This document shows, piece by piece, positions 1-14,032 of a stretch of 64,000 bases of DNA. Under the pieces are notes generated by a model. It ran no database searches. It was not told where the DNA came from and saw only the letters and a list, made by a program, of their open reading frames with translations. Made by a program: the position numbers and the translations under genes. Positions within the stretch are counted from its first letter, which is position 1. Every line of letters starts with the position of its first letter. Source of the DNA: Rhynchonema sp. JSB1_4 (lineage: Eukaryota > Nematoda > Chromadorea > Monhysterida > Xyalidae); assembly GCA_030248065.1 (NCBI GenBank), contig JASAMV010001754.1:23359-87358 (forward strand), in the 5' to 3' direction.

Positions 1-983
1 TGCAAGCTCTGTCGACAGTTAAATGAGTTAAATGCTCAGTTAAATGAGTGCCAAGCATTTTAGGGTACACTCTTCTTTTCTTCGTGATTATCGACCATCG
101 TGTTTTCTGTTACGAAAACATTTTCAAATTTTCTTCCGCAATAGCCGGATCAACCTGCTATAATTTCAATTTTCAGAAGAGTGCTGCGAATCTTGCGACA
201 AAAAGTTCGGGCCCTAAAATCACCGAAAATTTCAACCGACAGCTAATGCAGCCATCAGTTGATCGTCTTACCTGACTCGTATTTGACAGTGAGCTGATGT
301 TTCGCTGAGGTGTCTAATACTGTCAGGTAATGACCATAGCTGGTCGGCATGGTCTGCAAATTCCATCCATTTGAAAACAATTGCGCAAAATTCAGAAATG
401 ATCTACCAAGAAAAATACTTCCCGTCTATGCCCTATCGGGTAAGTATATGGAATTATGAAATCAGCGTTACACATTCGTTTTCTTACAATCATTGGGCGC
501 ACGCTGGTGCGTGTATTTGCACTGATGATGACATGATGCACCTGTCTTGCTCTGAGGTAAAATAAATAAAATGTATACAAGGTGTCTCAAGAATACTCTT
601 TGACTTGGTCACTGTTGCTGCGTCAATGAGCAAAATACACCTAAAAATATAATTGAATCACAGCCCATCAAGATCGCCAAGCGATTTTACGCGAACAGTG
701 GCATCATTCGAATTGGTCTTCTGATCATGGACACACGATTTTGATACGGTCCACCCGCGGGTTATCAGGGTGACTTGTCATTTTGAAAGTGCCTACATGT
801 GTATTTCATTGTTAATGTTTAATGAAGGGCTTGATTTCGAACCGCGTGTAAAAGCGCAAAGCGCCTTGTTCAGAAAGTTGGTAACGTTCTGACGAGAATC
901 GGCTTAATCAGACCGGAAACATCAGGGAAATGGGTGGAGGGTAAAATGCTCTCATGCAGACATGTGTGATGCACTTGTACAAT

Positions 984-1177
984 GTAAAGGCAAACTACGC
1001 CAACACGAGCAGCTGGCAGAATAGTGAAACATTCTGACGTGGCTGCTGATTTGGGAAATGTTACACGTTGAAGAATACAAAGTAGAACATGATGATTTTC
1101 TCTTTCTATTTGTACACAGTATTTGTAATACACCGCACCTTCGAAATCGGGCTCGTGTTGGCGTAGTTTGCCTTTAC
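984..1177. mobile_element. MITE family A, left arm of palindrome I
   Basis: Short element bounded by inverted copies of a terminus of about 26 bases beginning GTAAAGGCAAACTACGCC. The interior includes a stretch reading gctggcagaatagtgaaac that is shared with the other family members. The same element occurs at 10013-10206, 30010-30163 and 37065-37215. It carries no coding sequence. The target duplication is not clear. Confidence 0.82.
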
Positions 1178-2569
1178 CGCTTTACCTATTGTAACCTACC
1201 GTATACCCTTCGCAATGCGCAGCGGTGAGCAGTCCATGGCCCGTGCCCCATGCACTATGCACTGCACCTCAGTAACTCTCGTGGGGTACGTAATGCAGGA
1301 AAGAGGTGATTGATATTTCGATTTTCCTATTCTTTTGTTATCCCGTGAATCACAAACTGACAATAATTTACATTTGACACAAAAGAGCGTGAGATTTTGT
1401 GCGTTGCGCGCTCGCTCGCTTAATGTTCTGTGATGATCACCTGCCCACCACCCAACCGAAATTTACAATCAAACAATGCGAGAGTGACTTGTAGTCTCGA
1501 ACCCGTTAACAGCATGCAACTTCGATGGCAGTTGCATGTGAAACTGAACAACTAAGTGTTCTGCTAACAGTTTGGTCTCTGACAAGGGCCGGATCACCCA
1601 CTGGGTATTGCGCTTGGTTTGGATTTAGGCCCAGGGTTAATATTAAGCTGATTCAACTAAAGGTTACTGGACCAAGTGCTCCAGACGGAAGCTTGATCAG
1701 AAACACCAGCCCTCAATATCTTCGAGACTACCAGGCCCAAATATTTGCACTATGTGGGGAGGCAAACAAGTCGTAAAATCAACCCACCGACCAACCAGTC
1801 ATCTATGCACCTAACTCAAGTCACACGCAGCTCAGTCACATAATACAATCAACCATAAATGTGCACATGACTCTCGCTGCGTGTGTGTCTCAGATACAAA
1901 CAAACACCGTCGGAGACTTCGTTACAGCCGAGCAAAATCGGGGGAGGGGGATTCATAATTTGGGCAAGGTGGCCCTTATTGGGAAACTCCAAGACACTTG
2001 GAAAATTGACTTTTCCTTTATCTCAGGCTTGGGCTTAAGCTTATTTTTATGCACCGTTGTTGACTTGTTGATGTTTCACAAGGACCCTGTGGCGGTTTTA
2101 TTCCGTCGACATCTGTTAAATTAACTTGATTTCAACGACTGCTAACGTCTCACCTATATGTTTGCCTGGCCTGGCACCTCCTTTCTTCACGCTCACTGAT
2201 ACCACGCCAGCACCACCCGTGCCAGATATCCCGGATCTGCTGGTCAACTTGAGTAAAGACACAGTAACCAGTCGTTTATTACCAGTGTACGCATCCGTAG
2301 CCTGCTTGTGTTATAACATCTGTATTATGTTCAGGATCCAATTTATAGGTGGTTCAATGGATCCGGACCGAGAACCGTGACCAGAAACTGGTGGTTCGGT
2401 GCCTGATTTTCGTGTATATTTTCACTATGTCATCCACACCGCAATATCACATCATCACACATTGACACAGCTATATGTTGTATATTGCAAAAGTGCCAGT
2501 CTGGGTAGGTAAGGTATCAGTTTCGCACAATAAAACCAATTGTTCAATTACAGCGCACACACAATCACA

Positions 2570-2584
2570 CACACACACACACAC
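2570..2584. repeat. (CA)n microsatellite
   Basis: A short run of CA dinucleotides. Its mirrored counterpart, a GT run, lies near 8420 in the right arm of palindrome I. Confidence 0.8.
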
Positions 2585-3054
2585 GTCACCATGGAATGAC
2601 TTGCGAAAGGTCGACTCGCTGTTCATGTGGCAGGATTGTCCCGAATTTACGAATCTATTGCGCAAACACCGGGAAAGCGTGACTGTGAAACAACTTCTGG
2701 CAACAAGTTTTCGTGACTAGCTGATGTTTCACAACTACCAGCCTGATAAAGTCAGCCACGTATAAAAATACAACGATGTATTTTGCGAACTCGGCCCAAG
2801 TCTGCTCGGCTGTAAATAGTGGCCTCCCAGTCCGGTCATCAATAAACACACGCAAAAGTCAAAGAGAAGAAAGAAGATCGTTTACATCTTACGACCACGT
2901 TACTGAGCTGTTAGTTTGTGTACAAACAGGCACTCCGGTTGATCATGCACTGCGACTTGTTTGATAGATCAGGTTACGGTAGGTGTATGTTAATAGCTTA
3001 AAGTGACTCTACAATTGATCGTTGACCGCGTTTGTTTGCAGTCATTTTTTCAGA

Positions 3055-3985
3055 CAATGAAGACTAGGTATCAGAAACCCAGATTTAGGAGATAGATTTT
3101 CAAGTCGTTGCTTTGTGATGTTTCACGGAGCCCACACATTTTTACAGGAAGAGAAAAAATGAAAAAAAGTTTGAGGCAGGCCTGTGCGAAACACAAGGTA
3201 ATCCAATAGAAGATATTTTCAGCGTTTTATACTCAGACGTTTTTCTGTTAAACGAGATATAAAGCATTGTGCGAAACGCCATGTGTGATAAATAATAAAC
3301 GAAACACTCCAAAAAATCAAGCCTTTTTAAAGCACCCTTTTACTCTAGCATAATTTTAAGCATCTGTGGTGAATTAAATAAGTTGTCAATTAGAAAATAA
3401 AAATCGTCTAATTATCTAGCTATTTAGGATGTGGCCTTTTCGTTTTTCAAAACCCTACACAGCTCACACAATGTTTACCACAACATGCGCAAGGCACCCA
3501 TTGACCCACAAGCGCACACACACAAAGCTGAAACATTAGCCCCCGGCCGGCTGTGTGTTGTCGTTGTCTGTGCGCTGTGCGTGGTCTGAATGGCTGCCTT
3601 GCGCATGTTGTGGTAAACATTGTGTGAGCTGTGTAGGGTTTTGAAAAACGAAAAGCACATCCTAAACACTAGATAATTAGACGATTTTTATTTCTAATTG
3701 ACAACTTATTTCATCCACCACAGATGCTTAAAATTATGCTAGAGTAAAAGGGTGCTTTAAAAAGGCTTGATTTTTTGGAGTGTTTCGTTTATTATTTATC
3801 ACACATGGCGTTTCGCACAATGCTTTATATCTCGTTTAACAGAAAAACGTCTGAGTATAAAACGCTGAAAATATCTTCTATTGGCTTACCTTGTGTTTCG
3901 CACAGGCCTGCCTCAAACTTTTTTAATTTTTTCTCCTCCTGTAAAAATGTGTGGGCTCCGTGAAGCATCACAAAGCAACGACTTG
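3055..3985. repeat. Inner hairpin within palindrome I
   Basis: Bases about 3055-3492 are inverted at about 3596-3985, around a 100-base loop at 3493-3595 that contains CACACA and CGGCCGGC tracts. A partial third copy, with the same 'gggctccgtga' stretch, lies at about 5218-5280. No coding capacity is recognised. Confidence 0.8.
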
Positions 3986-5345
3986 AAAAAAAAATAAAAT
4001 TCTTCCCCCCCCATCGACAAAAAAAAAAATTCAGATCATCAAATAAATTTCGATAAAGTGTATAGATTTTATTTATTGGAGGTGTAGTAAGTGTTTTCAT
4101 GTGCCTTCCTGACCCAAAAAAAGAAAAAAAGCAGAATCAAGAAAAGGACAAGTGGAGAGTTTATTTTATTAAGAGGATAATTTTGTATAGTTTTTATTAT
4201 TTCCTTCCCGGGTCCCCCGGAGGAAAAAAAATAAAAAAAAAAAAAGAGAAGAGATAAGAAAAATGGTTTATAAAGCTAGATCTGAGCCAAATATAAATTA
4301 GGAAGGACCCTTATTCTGGGATCCGTCCCGTCCCCTTGGTTTGCAGTTGCCAGCCACCCGCGGTGCGTGAGAGAGATTCATATAGCGCGCTGAATATTTT
4401 TTTTTTTTTTTTTTGATATTTTTTGTTTTCGGTAGGGTTTTTCCCCCCCACACTCCATGTTTTTTGGAGAGGTCTGTACCCCCCCCATCGCTATTGTCAC
4501 CACGGGGAAAGAAAAAAAAAAAAGAAAAAAGAAAAAATAAAAAAAAGAAGAGGAAAAGGAATCGCCAAAAAGCAACCGGCATTAGATATAGGAACGAAAC
4601 TAAGCCACGATAGGCATATAAGATTAATGAGCGCATGAACGTGAGACTGGTTATTATTTTATTTCATTTTATTGCATTTCTTTCTCCACCACCGATACTA
4701 AAATTGGAAAGAAAAAAAAAACAAAAAAAAACAAAAGAATGGAAGTATTGGTGGATGTCACATAGAGGTGATAAAGGGTGGTTGCTTTTAAGGCTTATTT
4801 TTTTGACGTTTCTGTTTATTACGCACATGTTTCTAATGTCACACATCGTTGAGTGTCCGTTTTGGTTAGTAGTGTCGCATACAGATGATTTATATTTTAA
4901 CATGAAATGTATATGTGTTTTTTATAAACGCTAAATAAAAAAAGAGTATTAGGTTTTGTGAGGGGGGTGTAGGGTATCTTGTTGCTATTGGTTATTTTTT
5001 GGCAGGCCTGCCTCAGGAAAAGAGAAAGAAAGAAGAGAAAACCCAGACAGACAAGAACAAACACCAGAGGCAAACGCACAAACCTCGGTCCCAGTCCGCG
5101 AGCAGTCCTCGCGACCGCGATCGACCGCGATCGAGTTTTATTTTGAACTTTTTCATTTTTGAATATCAAACGGGCTTTCATGGTCACCTAGTCACCTGTC
5201 TCCTCCTTACCATGCTGTGGGCTCCGTGAGCATCACAATCAAGTACTTGAAAGTTCTTAGTTTCCTAAATCTGGGTTTTCACAAAAAAAAAGGATAAATA
5301 GCGCACTGCAAAAGTTCCTTTTATTTTTACCCTAGTCTTCATTAT

Positions 5346-5380
<35 letters not shown>

Positions 5381-8008
5381 ACCAAAAAGGAAAGAAGAAA
5401 GAGGTCAAACGGGTGAAAAAAATGACTCCAAACAAACAAGCGAAAAAAAAAAAAAAAAAAAAAAAAAAAAGAAAAAAAAAGAGGATGCTCCACAATTACT
5501 GTGCCCACATAGGATTTATTGTTATGCTTGCTTATGCTCACATGGGTAACAAGCTTGCGAGAGCAGGTGACCATTGAAAGCCACCGTAATAATAAGGAGA
5601 ATAAGACAGAAAAAGAACAATAAACTAACGACAAAAATTGTGAGCAAACAAATGGACTAACGTTTAGCCAACGATGGTGAAAACTCGGAGTGCGCGGTCA
5701 GATCCGGCGGTCGCAGCGGACTGCTCGCGGACAATGGGGACACGAAGGATTTCTGGCCGTTTAGACCTGAACATAAGGAAGTAAGATTCTCGGGTGCCAC
5801 CTAATGGTGAACTGGATCTGGGGATATCAGGAAGTTCCATTCTGCAGTGTAAGGCTAAGCCTAATCGACAATCTGTGTACCAAAATGCTTTCTGAGCACT
5901 CGAGGCCAGCTGCTGGCAACTAACGATGACCCGGTACACCGCCCCCGTCCACAAGAACAGGCCGAAATGCAGAACAAAGCCCATAGCTGTGTGTGTTACT
6001 CGATTTTCGACAGCTTTTATGTTCCTGGTGTCGATCAAGCAACCACATTAACGTTAGTTTCCATTTTTCAGTCTTGTTATCATGCCTGTATCGGCGATTC
6101 ACGTCAACGGTAACCCAAAAGGGGACACTCAACGCATGTGTGTCATCACATTAGAAAGTTCACATATGACAGGTTTTTGGCCGTAATAATCATGAAACGT
6201 TATCAACGTCAGTCAGCTTTACAAACGTCAATCCCACCCTTTAATCACCTCCATGTGACATGGCCGCGGCAGCCAGATAACATTGCACCAATTGCGCATT
6301 CTGTGCGTTGAACAGTGGTGACGCAATTTGAGGAGGAGATGACGCCTGGGACATGGCGGCGCCCAACAACTTTTCGGTCAAGTTTTTCTGCTGATTGTCC
6401 ATTGCTGGAATTTTGAAGTTGTTTTATACGGTGGTCGAAAAGAAAATTAACATTTCGTTGGAAATAATATAATATGTACTGCATGTCTTGCAGCGTTTCG
6501 ATTGCGCTCATTAATCGTTATATGCCTATCGTAGGCTTAAGTTTCCGTTCCTATAAATCTGAATGCCGAGTTGCTAATTTTGGGCGAATATAACCCATCT
6601 GGGATGGGTCCTCGATCAGTAACTTGTCGAGCTTGAAAATCAGTCATGGAAAGAATACATGAAAAACCTCACCTCAGCTCGTTATCAAGCAATAATATCG
6701 GGAATATTCACAAATATTCGATTGTGTCAAGAATATCAAAATTATAAACCGAAAAAAATAATCTTTCACCCACCAGTAGGTGACAATAGCGATGCGGCGG
6801 CGGTGTACATGACCTTTTTTGTCAGTCGCTGAAAGAATACCGCATCCGATTTTCGGAGTGTCGTGGAACTCTTGGTTGTTTGTTCTTGTTGTGACGAAAT
6901 AACTCAATTCCCGTAGCGCGAAAGACAAAAAATGTGATCGCCGAAAAATCTACAAACATATAATATCCTTCACTAATTTTATTTGAATATTTTCAGCGCG
7001 CCGTATATCGAATCGTCTCTCTCACGCACCGCGGGTGGCTGGCAACTGCAAACCAAGGGGTACTGGTCTGACTCGGGTACTCCAGATATTTGAAGGGGTC
7101 CTTCCTCCAATTTATAGTGTTGGGCTCAGATCTAGGCTTTATCGCAAACCATATAGTGTCTAAGTATGAAACTGCGCAGTCGTACAGCTGACCAGAAACA
7201 CCAGGCCTGAATTCTACAATGACGCCAGACCAAAGGGTTTCGAGTTGAAAAGGTGGGGATGCACCATTCTCACCAGAACCAGCAGAGCAATAATGATAAT
7301 ATAAAATGCGAAACGAGGTTACACCAACAATACAAAAGACAAACATGCGCGGATGTGCACCTCTTGTGCCGACTACTATCAGCGAAATAATAAGATCAAC
7401 TAGGTACAAAATGTGATGCCTCGTTCAGTCAAGCAATAAACATGCCTCCACCCCCCGGTAGGCGGAGTCAGCCAATGAGCGATATTTGCAAAGTTGGACT
7501 GCGTGCATAGTTTCTTTTGCTTTTTGTTTGTGAATATTTTCGGTTCTTTTGTTGTGTGCAAACGAGAAGGCACTAACTCAGTTGAATTGAACAGCGTTAC
7601 CTACAGCTCCCAGATGGAAATAAGAATCGATAGTACACTTTATGCGAAATTTATTGCTGGGATGAGATCGCATGAAAATGCTTTAAAGTGCATTTTGTTT
7701 AACGATGCAGACACGAGGTATAAATGGGTGCCAAATAAGCAGCTTTAATACTATGCTCATCTGGGCACATGCGCGGGAAACATTGGCTTCTAGGTTTGTG
7801 CATGATTTATAAAACAGTTAAATTTTGCTAAGCTTTTTGTTAGTGACTTCCATTCGGAAAATCTGGTTCATCGAAGTGACTTGCAGGTAGTTCAGCAGCA
7901 ATTCTTTTCTCTAATATCGTGCACGCCAACGCAATATTTCTCACCGGATCCATGTCTTGGCTGTCTCGTGACTTGACAGCATGGCAAACAGCAAAGTCAG
8001 CATCTTTT
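3986..8008. other. Central region of palindrome I: low-complexity tracts, no gene seen
   Basis: Long A-runs and T-runs (notably 5347-5376 and 5443-5480), G/C homopolymer patches and purine-rich stretches. The blocks 4260-4395 and 6995-7140 are inverted copies of each other. Apparent open frames here come from low complexity and show no domain I can recognise. Confidence 0.6.
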
Positions 8009-10012
8009 AAGCTATTAACATACACCTACCGTAACCTGATCCATCAAACAAGTCGCATGATCAACCGGAGTGCCTGTTTGTGCACAAACTAACAGCTCAG
8101 TAACGTGGTCGTAAGATGTAAACGATCTTCTTTCTTCTCTTTGACTTTTGCGTGTGTTTATTGATGACCGGACTGGGAGGCCACTATTTACAGCCGAGCA
8201 GACTTGGGCCGAGTTCGCGAAATACATCGTTGTATTTTTCTACGTGGCTGACTTTATCCGGCTGGTAGTTGTGAAACATCAGCTAGTCACGAAAACTTGT
8301 TGCCAGAAGTTGTTTCACAGTCACGATTTCCCGGTGTTTGCGCAATAGATTCGTAAATTCGGGACAATCCTGCCACATGAACAGCGAGTCGACCTTTCGC
8401 AAGTCATTCCATGGTGACGTGTGTGTGTGTGTGATTGTGTGTGCGCTGTAATTGAACAATTGGTTTTATTGTGCGAAACTGATACCTTACCTACCCTGAC
8501 TGGCACTTTTGCCATATACAATATATAGCTGTGTCAACAATGTGTGATGATGTGATATTGCGGTGTGCATGACATAGTGAACATATACACATGTGAAAAT
8601 CAGGCACCGAACCACCAGTTTCTGGTCACGGTTCTCGGTCCGGATCCATTGAACCACCTATAAATTGGATCCTGAACATAATACAGATGTTATAACATAA
8701 GCAGGCTACGGATGCGTACACTGGTAATAAACGACTGGTTACTGTGTCTTTACTCAAGTTGACCAGCATATCCGGGATATCTGGCACGGGTGATGCTGGC
8801 GTGGTATCAGTTAGCGTGAAGAAAGGAGGTGCCAGGCCAGGCAAACATATAGGTGAGACGTTAGCAGCGTTGAAACCAAGTTAGTTTAACAGATGTCGAC
8901 GGAATAAAACCACCACAGGGTACTTGTGAAACATTAACAAGTCGACACGACAACGGCGCATACATACTTGCCTAACGTGCGAATTCTCAACTTTTAGGTT
9001 ATGTGACAGTGTGTCATCCACACTTTTTAGGAAACCCTAAGACAGCTGCCTTGAGAGAGAAAAAAAATGCAAGTTCGATTTTGCGATGGAGTGCACGGCA
9101 TTGCCTCAGGATTTGGCCTACATAAGTTTCAGCCTAAGCCGAAAAATAAGCTTAAGCCCAAGCCTGAGATAAAGGAAAAGTCAATTTTCCAAGTGTCTTG
9201 GGGTTTCCCAATAAGGGCCACCTTGCCCAAATTCCGAATCCCCCTCCCCCGATTTTGCTCGGCTGTAACGAAGTCTCCGACGGTGTTTGTTTGTATCTGA
9301 GACACACACGCAGCGAGAGTCATGTGCACATTTATGGTTGATTGTATTATGTGACAGAGCTGCGTGTGACTTGAGTTAGGTGCATAGATGACTGGTTGGT
9401 CGGTGGGTTGATTTTACGACTTGTTTGCCTCCCCACATAGTGCAAATATTTGGGCCTGGTAGTCTCGAAGATATTGAGGGCTGGTGTTTCTGATCAAGCT
9501 TCCGTCTGGAGCACTTGGTCCAACAACCTTTTGTTGAATCAGCTTAATATTAACCCTGGGCCCAAATCCAAACCAAACGCAATACCCGGTGGGTGATCCG
9601 GCCCTTGTCAGAGACGAAACTGTTAGCAGAACACTTTGTTGTTCAGTTTCACATGCAACTGCCATCGAAGTTGCATGCTGTTAACGGGTTCGAGACTACA
9701 AGTCACTCTCGCATTGTTTGATTGTAAATTTCGGTTGGGTGGTGGGCAGGTGATCATCACAGAACATTAAGCGAGCGAGCGCGCAACGCACAAAATCTCA
9801 CGCTCTTTTGTGTCAAATGTAAATTATTGTCAGTTTGTGATTCACGGGATAACAAAAGAATAGGAAAATCGAAATATCAATCACCTCTTTCCTGCATTAC
9901 GTACCCCACGAGAGTTACTGAGGTGCAGTGCATAGTGCATGGGGCACGGGCCATGGACTGCTCACCGCTGCGCATTGCGAACGGTATACGGTAGGTTACA
10001 ATAGGTAAAGCG

Positions 10013-10206
10013 GTAAAGGCAAACTACGCCAACACGAGCCCGATTTCGAAGGTGCGGTGTATTACAAATACTGTGTACAAATAGAAAGAGAAAATCATCA
10101 TGTTCTACTTTGTATTCTTCAACGTGTAACATTTCCCAAATCAGCAGCCACGTCAGAATGTTTCACTATTCTGCCAGCTGCTCGTGTTGGCGTAGTTTGC
10201 CTTTAC
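10013..10206. mobile_element. MITE family A, right arm of palindrome I
   Basis: Mirror copy of the element at 984-1177. Both ends carry the GTAAAGGCAAACTACGCC terminus in inverted orientation. Confidence 0.82.
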
Positions 10207-11193
10207 ATTGTACAAGTGCATCATACATGTCTGCATGAGAGCATTTTACCCTCCACCCAATTCCCTGATGATTCCGGTCTGATTAAGCCGGTTCTCGTCA
10301 AAACGTTACCAACTTTGTGAACAATTATATAGGCGCTTTGCGCTTTTACACGCGGTTCGAAATCAAGCCCTTCATTAAACATTAACAATGAAATACACAT
10401 GTAGGCACTTTCAAAATGATAAGTCACCATGATAACCCGCGGGTGGACCGTATAAAAATCGTGTGTCCATGATCAGATGACCAATTCGAGTGATGCCACT
10501 GTTCGCGTAAAATCGCTTGGCGATCTTGATGGGCTGTGATTCAATTATATTTTTAGGTGTATTTTGCTCATTGACGCAGCAACAGTTGCCAAGTCAACGG
10601 TATTCTTGAAACACCTTCTATACATTTTATTTATTTTACCTCAGAGCAAGACAGGTGCATCATGTCATCATCAGTGCAAACACACGCACCAGCGTGCGCC
10701 CAATGATTGTAAGAAAACGAATGTGTAACGCTGATTTCATCATTCCATACTTACCCGATAGGGCATAGACGGGAAGTATTTTTCTTGGTAGATCATTTCT
10801 GAATTTTGCGTAATTGTTTTCAAATGGATGGAATTTGCAGACCATGCCGACCAGCTATGGTCATTACCTGACAGTATTAGACACCTCAGCGAAACATCAG
10901 CTCACTGTCAAATACGAGTCAGGTAAGACGATCAACTGATGGCTGCATTAGCTGTCGGTTGAAATTTTCGGTGATTTTAGGGCCCGAACTTTTTGTCGCA
11001 AGATTCGCAGCACTCTTCTGAAAATTGAAATTAGCAGGTTGATCCGGCTATTGCGGAAGAAAATTTGAAAATCTTTTCGAAACAGAAAACACGATGGTCG
11101 ATAATCACGAAGAAAACAAGAGTGGACCCTAAAATGTTTGGCACTCATTTAACTGAGCATTTAACTCATTTACCTGTCAACAGAGCTTGCAAC

Positions 11194-12907
11194 AAAGTTG
11201 ATGGTTCACTCGCTAAGGGATCTGGATCGAGTGATGGCAAACATTGTGGAACAACGCGAAGTGAATGCAGGTCAGGGTGTGGTTCAGTTGTAAGACGTAT
11301 GGCATACATGTAAGTTGTAGTCTGGTTCCGAAAACTGGTTAGTTAGCCATGGCCAGAAAAGTACACTACCGATAAACCCTTTCACCTCGCCCGTGTCGGT
11401 GAAAATGGGTGAAACTTTGAGAGCAAAACTCCCTGGCGTGAAGAAGCGAAACCCACTGTCATGATGTTTCACTCTGAGGAACTGAACTGCCAGAAAACGA
11501 CAGCAGCTGAATGAAAAACGTTCAACCGACTTCGGCGTGGGGTTACTGGTGTCCATTGATTTCAGAAACGTGACAGATAGGTTCAATAAGCTTGGAAGAA
11601 ACATACGCACATTAAAAATACCCTTCTTTCAACGACAAAATACTACAGTATGAGTAAGGTTCAAGTCAGCTGTGAGGCTGTGTAGTTGTAGCCGACTGTG
11701 GTTATCACAGATCGAACCGCAGTAAAACCGTATTTTACGGCAATCGGTAGCAAAGTGTAGTATGTAGTATGAGCTGTTTGTTACTTTTTTGTAGGAAGCG
11801 TTGAGACCGCGACTGGTACACAATCAGTAAAAATACAAAAGGGTACACCCGCTTATTGGGGCCTTGTACATTGGGTACCAACTTTGTTTTTTGAACATGG
11901 CGCAGCTGAAAATTTCTGCGTCCAAAATTTGATCAACAAATGTGTTACTGTGTGCCCAACTTGATACGAGCCCGGTTCATGATAAGGGCCTGTCGATTTT
12001 GGTGATATATCACTGTTGAAGAGCGAGTGGTATTGTCCGATAAAAGCTACATTATGTACCTGAGTTATATAGTTGAACAATACACTATTGAAGCAGGTTT
12101 ATGGGACTTATATTGAAAAGTAGCGGTTCCTGAAGCTGAAACATGTAATGGGCAAATAAATTTACAGAAGATTACACGCTTGTTTGAAGCGTGTAATACA
12201 CACAGCCATAATATCTGCACCACGTTGCTTTTTGTGCAGACAATTGGTGCATAGAGTTGTGATAAGAACGGCGTACTCTTTTTCTATAATGTAAAAGTCT
12301 CGTAAAATCGAGTGTGAATTAATAACGGGCAATCAATTTCGAAACAATGAAAAAAATTGGCGTCACTGCTTGTAATAAAAACGAACGCAGGTAAAATCAA
12401 ATGTTGGATAGCTCCATATGCCTAGCTTTATAGTTTATAGCCGCTTGTAGCAGTGCTGGTCAACCACCACAAAGCTTGTAACAGTGGGCCTTACACGTTG
12501 TGGCAAGATGTCATAGTAGCTACATACATTACATCATCTTAGAACACGTTCTATTTCGCTTTGGTTAGCAACCATCCATGTCGACGAAAGGGTTTGTCAA
12601 GCAATTGTCACGGACTGAACTCACGCACGAAAAAACGGATAGCTTTGTGACGATATCTTGCAGAAAATCACACGACGAAAATAAAAACTCGACGGAACCA
12701 AGGTTGCTACTTTGACCACACAACAGTTTCTGCAACGTGGACGTCAAACAGTCACTTACCACAGCGGGACAAGACTTGGACAAGATTGGGAGTGTTACGA
12801 TTGGGCCCCATTTTTCTTCCGGCCTGTTTCGTTAAACCGGCGATGGACCGGGGCATCGTCAGAAGGAATGAGTTTTTCAGCTGAACTGCACAGTAAGTCA
12901 GTCAGTA
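11194..12907. other. Gene-poor stretch
   Basis: No conserved coding region, RNA gene or clear repeat recognised on either strand. Short open frames are present but unconvincing. Confidence 0.5.
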
Positions 12908-13108
12908 AGGGCGGACTTAGGTTGAACACGGAAACCGGAACACGGAAATATTTCCGTGTTCCGTGTGCCGTGAATATTTTTGAGAATCACGGAAACCGGA
13001 AATATTTCCGTGCCACGGAAATATTTCCGTGCACGGAAATCCATGAAACAGGCTTGTATGTAAATTATTTCCGTGTTCCGGTTTCCGTGTTCAACCTAAG
13101 TCCGCCCT
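12908..13108. mobile_element. Inverted-repeat MITE rich in 'ttccgtg' motifs
   Basis: The termini are long inverted repeats of about 40 bases: the left begins AGGGCGGACTTAGGTTG and the right ends CAACCTAAGTCCGCCCT. The interior is built of many copies of 'cggaaata' and 'tatttccg', so the whole unit can fold on itself. There is no coding sequence. Confidence 0.82.
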
Positions 13109-13292
13109 AAATCTTACTGTTGACTTGACAGTTGTTTGACAAGCAGGCAGCTATAGCTTGCACTTTGTAGCTAACCGCTCCCTCATCTCACAGCATCTCT
13201 AACTGTAAAGCCGACGATACAATATGTGGATGGAGCATCAGTGCAAATATTTGATGACAACATGTATGTACAAAACGTGCACACCACCCAGC

Positions 13293-13981
13293 CAGGGTTG
13301 GAAAAAAAATTTTTTTTTTAAACAAGTTTATTTTTAAAAAAAAATCTAAAAAAAAAAATTTTTTTTTAAAAAGTCTCAGATTCGGGGAAATTTTACCAAA
13401 TTTGCCTAAAAAACGCGCAAAATCGCGAAAAAATGCAACTTTAATTGACTTGGTTTGCATCACTTATGAAGGGTGTTTACGCCATTTCGATGCGATCCAA
13501 CAGTCTGTGCTTGTTATGGACCTATGATTGCTGCTCTGTGGTATCAGACACAACAGTTTGTGGTCGAATAAGCAAGATTCACTCATAAACCATATAGAAT
13601 TGAGAATATAAACTGCAGAAATACCTGTCGGGTCGCTGAATCAGTCGTATATGACCGACCCGATGGGGTATGACATCAAAGTACCATGTAACTACATGCA
13701 TACTGTGTCTCATGTATCACAGGAAGGTATAATAACATCATTTGGGGCATCTTAGATACCAAATACATGCCCCTAAAGTGATTTTGTGAAGAAAATTTTT
13801 CGACCCTTGAGAAAAAATGACAAAAAATAACCCCCAAAAAGGCAATTTTTGGACGTTTTAGAACATTTTGTTCCCCCGAAAAATTAAAAAAAAAAATTTT
13901 TTTTTAACAAAAAAATTTTTCAAAAACCTTTTTAAAAAAAAAATTTTTTAAAAAAAAAAATTTTTTTTTTGCCCAACCCTG
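13293..13981. mobile_element. Non-autonomous hAT-type element, copy 1
   Basis: The element begins CAGGGTTGG and ends CCCAACCCTG, typical hAT-like termini. It is flanked by a perfect 8-bp target duplication, CACCCAGC, at 13285-13292 and 13982-13989. Near both ends lie alternating A-runs and T-runs that can form hairpins. The internal 600 bases have no transposase. A second copy with a different target site lies at 14033-14756. Confidence 0.93.
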
Positions 13982-14032
13982 CACCCAGCCTTCGACGATT
14001 GTGTGATGGAAGCAAAAAGTTACAGCGTACAG

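Larger units (their letters stand above)
1..11193. repeat. Giant imperfect inverted repeat (palindrome I)
   Basis: Bases 1-3003 are the reverse complement of 8009-11193, with scattered substitutions and indels. The first bases (tgcaagctctg) pair with the last (cagagcttgca at about 11193), so the true left end lies at or beyond the window edge. The right arm has roughly 160 extra bases near 8960-9140 that the left arm lacks. Further matching blocks lie towards the centre, for example 4260-4395 against 6995-7140. The same MITE sits at mirrored places in both arms, so it was present before the inverted duplication. No conserved protein is recognised in the arms. It may be a foldback-type element with very long terminal inverted repeats or a segmental inverted duplication; the divergence between arms argues against a simple fold-back assembly error. 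Confidence 0.88.

Noticed and set aside
4298..5634. Several open frames of 70-110 codons rich in Phe or Lys
   Set aside because: They translate homopolymer A/T tracts and have no domain or splice context.
1..11193. Polinton or virus-like element, suggested by the long terminal inverted repeats
   Set aside because: No polymerase, integrase, protease or capsid-like coding sequence is visible between the arms.
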